Position numbers and translations under genes: made by a program. From contig NZ_KV917375.1 in assembly GCF_002019665.1 (NCBI RefSeq), forward strand, positions 3,423,445-3,487,444: a stretch of 64,000 nt of DNA, given 5' to 3'. Source of the stretch: Sutcliffiella halmapala. GTDB taxonomy: Bacteria > Bacillota > Bacilli > Bacillales > Bacillaceae_I. Within the stretch, counting starts at the first letter, position 1. Every line of letters begins with the position of its first letter. A model generated the notes under the pieces. It was not told the origin of the DNA. It was given only the letters and a program-made list of their open reading frames with translations, and did not search any database. Shown in pieces: positions 60,716 through 64,000 of the stretch.

Positions 60716-61726
60716 CTATACGTAAACCCCTTGTTTGACCGTTGATTCTCGAATAATTAATTCGAGATCGTATTCATAAATTTCTTTATGGCGATAGCGC
60801 TTGGAGCGCACCTTTTCCATCATGACTTGAAAGGCTTTGCGAGCCATTTCTTCAATTGGTTGGTAAACTGTCGTAATAGATGGTTCGACCAATTCCGTAA
60901 TGGCTTGATTATCAAATCCAACAACAGCTAGATCCTCTGGTACCTTCCAATCATGTTTCTTAGCTTCAGTTATTATCCCAGCGGCTACCTCATCTCCACC
61001 GGTAAAGATTGCAGTTGGTTTTTCCTCTAAAGCTAAAATATCTCGAAGAATTCTTCTCCCATCTTCAATGGTAAAAGCATTTTCAAAAATAAATTCGTCT
61101 TGAAATGGTACATCAAACTCTGCCAACGCTTTTTGAAAGCCCGCTTCTCTACTTTTTGCCACATTACTTTTATTTCCACCAGTACAGTAGGCAATTTTTC
61201 GATGACCAAGCTCCAATAAATGTTTAGTGGAAATATATCCCCCATATGTTTGGTCTAATCGAACAGATGGAACTTGTGCTTCCTCTTCAAACTCATTGCA
61301 TAAAACGATAGGTCCATATTCTAAAAATGGTTCAATCACCTTCCAGTCGTTTTGAATCGAAGAGAGAATAATGCCGTCTACTTGTTTCGTTTTTAAAAGG
61401 TTTAGGTAGTCTAATTCCTTTTTCGTGGAATATTTCGTTTGACAGATGATCAGTTGATAGCCGTTTTCTGCTGCTGCCATCTCCATTCTTTCAATTAATT
61501 CACTGAAAAACGGGTTCATGACACGCGGAATTAACAGCGCAATCATTTCTGTTCGTTGACTACGTAAGCTTCTTGCCGATGAGTTTGGAACATATCCCAA
61601 TTCACTCATTGCATTCATTACAAGCACTCGTTTTTTCTCCGAAACATACGGGTGGTTATTAATGACACGGGAAACTGTCGTTCTCGATAATCCTGCTAGT
61701 TTTGCTACATCTTCAATCGTTGCCAC
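60716..61726 (-). CDS. LacI/GalR-family transcriptional regulator
   Basis: A 336-residue LacI-family regulator. The helix-turn-helix is VATIEDVAKLAGLSRTTVSRVINNHPYVSEKKR (residues 1-33), and the periplasmic-binding-protein-like domain follows (ALLIPRVMNPFFSELI, GIILSS, TAIFTGGDEVAAGII, VVGFDN and PSITTVYQP). I use GTG 61726 because it gives the canonical (M)ATIEDVAKLAG start with AAGGTGG 8 nt upstream; a longer frame to 61738 exists. Length and sequence style resemble B. subtilis DegA, but that is not certain. A cre-like palindrome lies upstream, so autoregulation or catabolite control is likely. No sugar gene is adjacent. Confidence 0.88.
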   Translation of the reverse strand: MATIEDVAKLAGLSRTTVSRVINNHPYVSEKKRVLVMNAMSELGYVPNSSARSLRSQRTEMIALLIPRVMNPFFSELIERMEMAAAENGYQLIICQTKYSTKKELDYLNLLKTKQVDGIILSSIQNDWKVIEPFLEYGPIVLCNEFEEEAQVPSVRLDQTYGGYISTKHLLELGHRKIAYCTGGNKSNVAKSREAGFQKALAEFDVPFQDEFIFENAFTIEDGRRILRDILALEEKPTAIFTGGDEVAAGIITEAKKHDWKVPEDLAVVGFDNQAITELVEPSITTVYQPIEEMARKAFQVMMEKVRSKRYRHKEIYEYDLELIIRESTVKQGVYV

Positions 61727-61772
61727 GAGTCTTCCCACCTTACACTAGAATTTAATATTATCATAGAATAAT

Positions 61773-61786
61773 TGAAATCGTTTTCA
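61773..61786 (-). promoter_or_regulatory. LacI-family operator (cre-like)
   Basis: TGAAATCGTTTTCA, a 14-bp near-palindrome that fits the cre consensus TGWAARCGYTWNCW at all positions but one. It lies 47 nt upstream of the LacI-family start codon. It may be bound by CcpA or by the encoded protein itself. Confidence 0.6.
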
Positions 61787-61920
61787 TAACTACTAGTATA
61801 AAAGGAAATGTAAGTGTTTTCAAGATTAATTTTACTTTTTTATAGAAAAAGGCTTTTAAACTTCACTTAGTTCTTAGGATTTAATATTCTTTTACTAATA
61901 TAGGATTTAGTAAAAAAGCT

Positions 61921-62051
61921 ACCCTGAAAAAAGATAGAGCACTGTTGAACTCCCTTTCGATTTCCGCTCCAATCTACAGGGGGGATGGGGATACTTAACA
62001 TTCCCCTTTTTCGTCATCTGTGGTGCAATTTTTCTTTGAATGGAAGTTTAC
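61921..62051. repeat. Intergenic repeat, copy D: host type 2 without the core
   Basis: Its left part (ACCCTGAAAA...GATTTCCG) and right part (...CATCTGTGGTGCAATTTT... TGGAAGTTT) match the flanks of copy A (5901-6142). The GC-rich core is missing; only GATTTCCG and CTCCAATC, the two core ends, remain joined. The surrounding 61727-62434 spacer has no other gene that I can support. Confidence 0.6.
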
Positions 62052-62111
62052 GACTTTCGCTTCAGTCACCAGCTCGGGATAGCCATATCTTTTAACAAAG
62101 CCAATAAATAA

Positions 62112-62360
62112 AGAGACTGGGAGAAAAGTGTTTTAGTCTAAGGAAAAACCCGAACTAATTTAAGTTTTAAGATCAAATTAGTTCAGGTTTTTTTATGTGT
62201 TCAACTATAACGTTTAATTTTTACGTTACTCCAGCGGTTGATTGGAGTGCAAGACGAAGACTCCTGCTTAGAGAAGTGGCCAATGTGAGACCCCGCAGGC
62301 GAAGCCGAGGAGGCTCACGAGTCACCACGGAAAGCGAAGTCTTGCACGGAAATCAATAGC
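62112..62360 (+). repeat. Composite intergenic repeat, copy C
   Basis: Plus-strand order: AGAGACTGGGA box (62112-62122), hairpin (62144-62161 with 62175-62192), GC-rich palindromic core (62234-62360). It is the same composition as copy B (21356-21598) in inverted orientation, at nearly the same length. The inner core stem is GTGAG (62285-62289) with CTCAC (62314-62318), a paired change from GTGGAG/CTCCAC in copies A and B. The outer stem GTGCAAGAC/GTCTTGCAC is perfect. Confidence 0.75.
62144..62192 (-). terminator. Terminator downstream of the YhgE-like gene, carried by repeat C
   Basis: An 18-position stem with a single C/A mismatch on the plus strand that becomes a G-U pair in minus-strand RNA, so it is better suited to ending the minus-strand gene. 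Flanked by A- and T-runs. Confidence 0.6.
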
Positions 62361-62434
62361 GGTTTTTAGAGCCGGTACTTAAATTGTTCGTCTTTTGTAA
62401 GAGTTTTTTTAGTTTTGTCACATCCTCTTTATGA

Positions 62435-64000
62435 TTATCCCTCTATCACTCTATGTTCTTTTCTAAATTTACGTATAAAATACATCCAAGTTCCAGCTAT
62501 TAATACTGTAATATAGCCAAATAGGATGGCTGCGTTTTGCCACATAAATGCATAGTCTCCACTTGAGATAACTGCTTTAAATCCAGCTACCGAATAGGTC
62601 ATTGGTAAAAGTGCATGGAAGATTTGGAGAGAGCCAGGGATTAGTTCTAATGGGAATGTCCCTGCACTTGTTGTAAGCTGCAAAATTAGGATAATGATTG
62701 CGACAAATCGCCCAGGATCCCCGAGTAAAGTAACTAAGAACTGGATTAAGGCAATAAACGATAAAGATGTAATGATACTAAATAGGATAAATAAAGGAAC
62801 GCTTTGTACCTCTATGCCTAGTCCTAATAATAGTACCGCATCTGCTAATAGTGCTTGTGCTACTCCAACTGTTGCAAGAACACTAAATTTCCCAAGAAAC
62901 CAGCCCGTTCCAGAAGTTGGAACCTGCTCTGTTTCTCTTAATGGATAGACAATGGATAACAACAATGCCCCGACAAATAATCCTAGTGATAAAAAGTATG
63001 GAGCAAAACCGGTCCCGTAATTTGGAACTTCATTGACTACTTCAGATTTCACCTTAACTGGGTCTGCGAACATCCCATAGGTGTCCTCATTCCCCTTTAC
63101 ACCACCGGCTTTCTCTGCGGCATCACTTAGTTTGGTTTCTAGTTCTTGTGTGCCTTCTCCAACTTGTTGTATTCCTTGATTTAATGTTTCAGACCCTTTT
63201 GCCAATTCTGCTGTACCTGTTTGGAATTGCTTAGAACCGTTCTCTAGCTCACCCATTCCTTCTAAAAGCTTTTGGCCCCCTTGTGTAAGTGCCTGACTTC
63301 CTTGTGTTGCTTCCGCTAATTTTCCGCCGAACGTCGACATACCATTTATAATTTCTGTTTGTCCATTCAGTAATTCATTGGAACCTTTTGCTAATTGATC
63401 AGCCCCATTAACTAGTTCTGATAAACCTGAGGCTAACTGTTTTTCTCCTTCCGCTAGCTGTGATAAAGAAGTTTCAGTTGTAACTAGACCACTTTGAAGT
63501 CCTTTTACTCCTTCCCCTAAAGCACCAAGACCTTGAGAGAATTGTTCGCTTCCTTTAATGATTTCCTGTAGATAAGCTTCTACTAATGCTCGCTCATTTT
63601 CATCTGCTTCTGCTAACATAGGTTGAAGTAATTGTTGGAATTCCTTTAAATTACTTGATAGCTGTCCGGATTTTTGCTTGACATTTTCCACTTCCGTTTG
63701 GATGACCAATCCGCCACCAGATAATTTCTTCGCCCCTTCTGCTAGTTGGCCAGATGCCTTGAAAAGTTCTTGTTGTGCGGTATACGCTTTTTCTAATCCC
63801 GCTTGACTTGCTGCAGATCCTTGTTGCAGTCCTTTCATTCCTTCTAAAAGTTGATTGGTTCCATCAGCCAAGCTTTGGTGTCCTTCTTGCAATTGCCCTA
63901 GCCCATTTGCTAATTTTGCGTTCCCAACATATAGTTCTTGAACGCCACCATAAGCTGATTCAATTCCAGTACTAAAAGTAATCGATTTTTCAGCAGCTTG
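62435..64000 (-). CDS. YhgE/Pip-family membrane protein, C-terminal part
   Basis: The frame is open to the window edge, so the gene starts beyond base 64000. The N-terminal two-thirds of the visible 521 residues is an extracytoplasmic stretch of LxxGxxQLxxG-like, 7-11-residue repeats (TNQLLEGMKGLQQGS, QLAEGAKKLSGG, GMGELENGSKQFQTGTAELAKG) typical of YhgE/Pip proteins. The last third has about six hydrophobic segments resembling an ABC-2-type permease. In Lactococcus, Pip is a phage-infection membrane protein, and related proteins are also associated with type VII secretion loci; the normal role here is unknown. Confidence 0.88.
   Translation of the reverse strand, partial: QAAEKSITFSTGIESAYGGVQELYVGNAKLANGLGQLQEGHQSLADGTNQLLEGMKGLQQGSAASQAGLEKAYTAQQELFKASGQLAEGAKKLSGGGLVIQTEVENVKQKSGQLSSNLKEFQQLLQPMLAEADENERALVEAYLQEIIKGSEQFSQGLGALGEGVKGLQSGLVTTETSLSQLAEGEKQLASGLSELVNGADQLAKGSNELLNGQTEIINGMSTFGGKLAEATQGSQALTQGGQKLLEGMGELENGSKQFQTGTAELAKGSETLNQGIQQVGEGTQELETKLSDAAEKAGGVKGNEDTYGMFADPVKVKSEVVNEVPNYGTGFAPYFLSLGLFVGALLLSIVYPLRETEQVPTSGTGWFLGKFSVLATVGVAQALLADAVLLLGLGIEVQSVPLFILFSIITSLSFIALIQFLVTLLGDPGRFVAIIILILQLTTSAGTFPLELIPGSLQIFHALLPMTYSVAGFKAVISSGDYAFMWQNAAILFGYITVLIAGTWMYFIRKFRKEHRVIEG

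Noticed and set aside
1-64000. tRNA or rRNA genes, CRISPR arrays, prophage and IS transposases
   Set aside because: No cloverleaf, rRNA core, regularly spaced direct repeats with unique spacers, or transposase motifs were recognised on either strand.

Overview
The window is low-GC Firmicute DNA, from a spore-forming, potentially competent member of the Bacillaceae. It carries a complete gerP spore-coat germination operon, a Spo0E-like phosphatase, comK, addAB, sbcCD, a YidC-type insertase, a type I signal peptidase and strong AGGAGG-type ribosome binding sites. Read in reverse, the backbone follows what I remember of the Bacillus subtilis yhfH-yhfI-lplJ-lcfB-yhfN ... comK-yhzC ... yhjD-yhjE-sipV ... 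addB-addA-sbcD-sbcC-gerP-yisI-yisK segment, interrupted by lineage-specific insertions. The species cannot be fixed from this sequence alone.

Layout. 1-2155: end of rocD, a fumarylacetoacetate-hydrolase-family enzyme and a Spo0E-like peptide gene. 2194-3369: a DUF418 membrane protein. 3471-5889: gerPA-PB-PC-PD-PE plus two tandem gerPF copies, behind a sigma-K-type promoter. 5901-6142: an intergenic repeat. 6159-18124: the recombination and repair operon addB-addA-sbcD-sbcC. 18396-19463: yidC-type insertase and a small membrane protein. 19605-32635: an insertion holding an acyl-CoA ligase, a nine-gene operon (Liv-type ABC importer, small protein, KASIII-like enzyme, alpha/beta hydrolase, SDR reductase) and a MalT/BTAD-type regulator. 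32800-39989: signal peptidase, TVP38-family protein, a possible small RNA, two VOC proteins, an S9 peptidase, a YhjD-like protein under a LexA-like box, DUF421, comK and an IDEAL-domain protein. 40057-50539: glyoxylate-shunt genes, M48 protease, azlCD, enoyl-CoA hydratase, lcfB-type ligase, lplJ, an MBL-fold protein and a YhfH-like zinc-ribbon peptide. 50611-64000: NUDIX, DUF402, a DUF4309-NodB lipoprotein, a double-MerR regulator divergent from a UvrA paralogue and a BmrA-type exporter, a regulator plus GIY-YIG pair, a LacI-family regulator and a partial YhgE/Pip protein.

The most interesting signals are these. (1) The 19.6-32.6 kb cluster looks like one substrate-uptake and acyl-CoA metabolism system. 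Its two divergently placed transcription units share an upstream element: two TTACAA boxes exactly 11 bp apart next to a CTCTTA/TAAGAG dyad. The large regulator gene next door is the obvious candidate to bind it. (2) The KASIII-like enzyme in that cluster has His where FabH has its catalytic Asn. (3) A short transcription unit at 34201-34370 has promoter, seven GGA triplets in about 60 nt, a 17-codon ORF and a strong terminator, and could be a small RNA or micro-gene. (4) Intergenic repeats occur as a roughly 130-bp GC-rich palindromic core embedded in two different host sequences. The stems co-vary between copies, and one host copy has lost the core cleanly. No tRNA, rRNA, CRISPR array or intact insertion sequence was seen.
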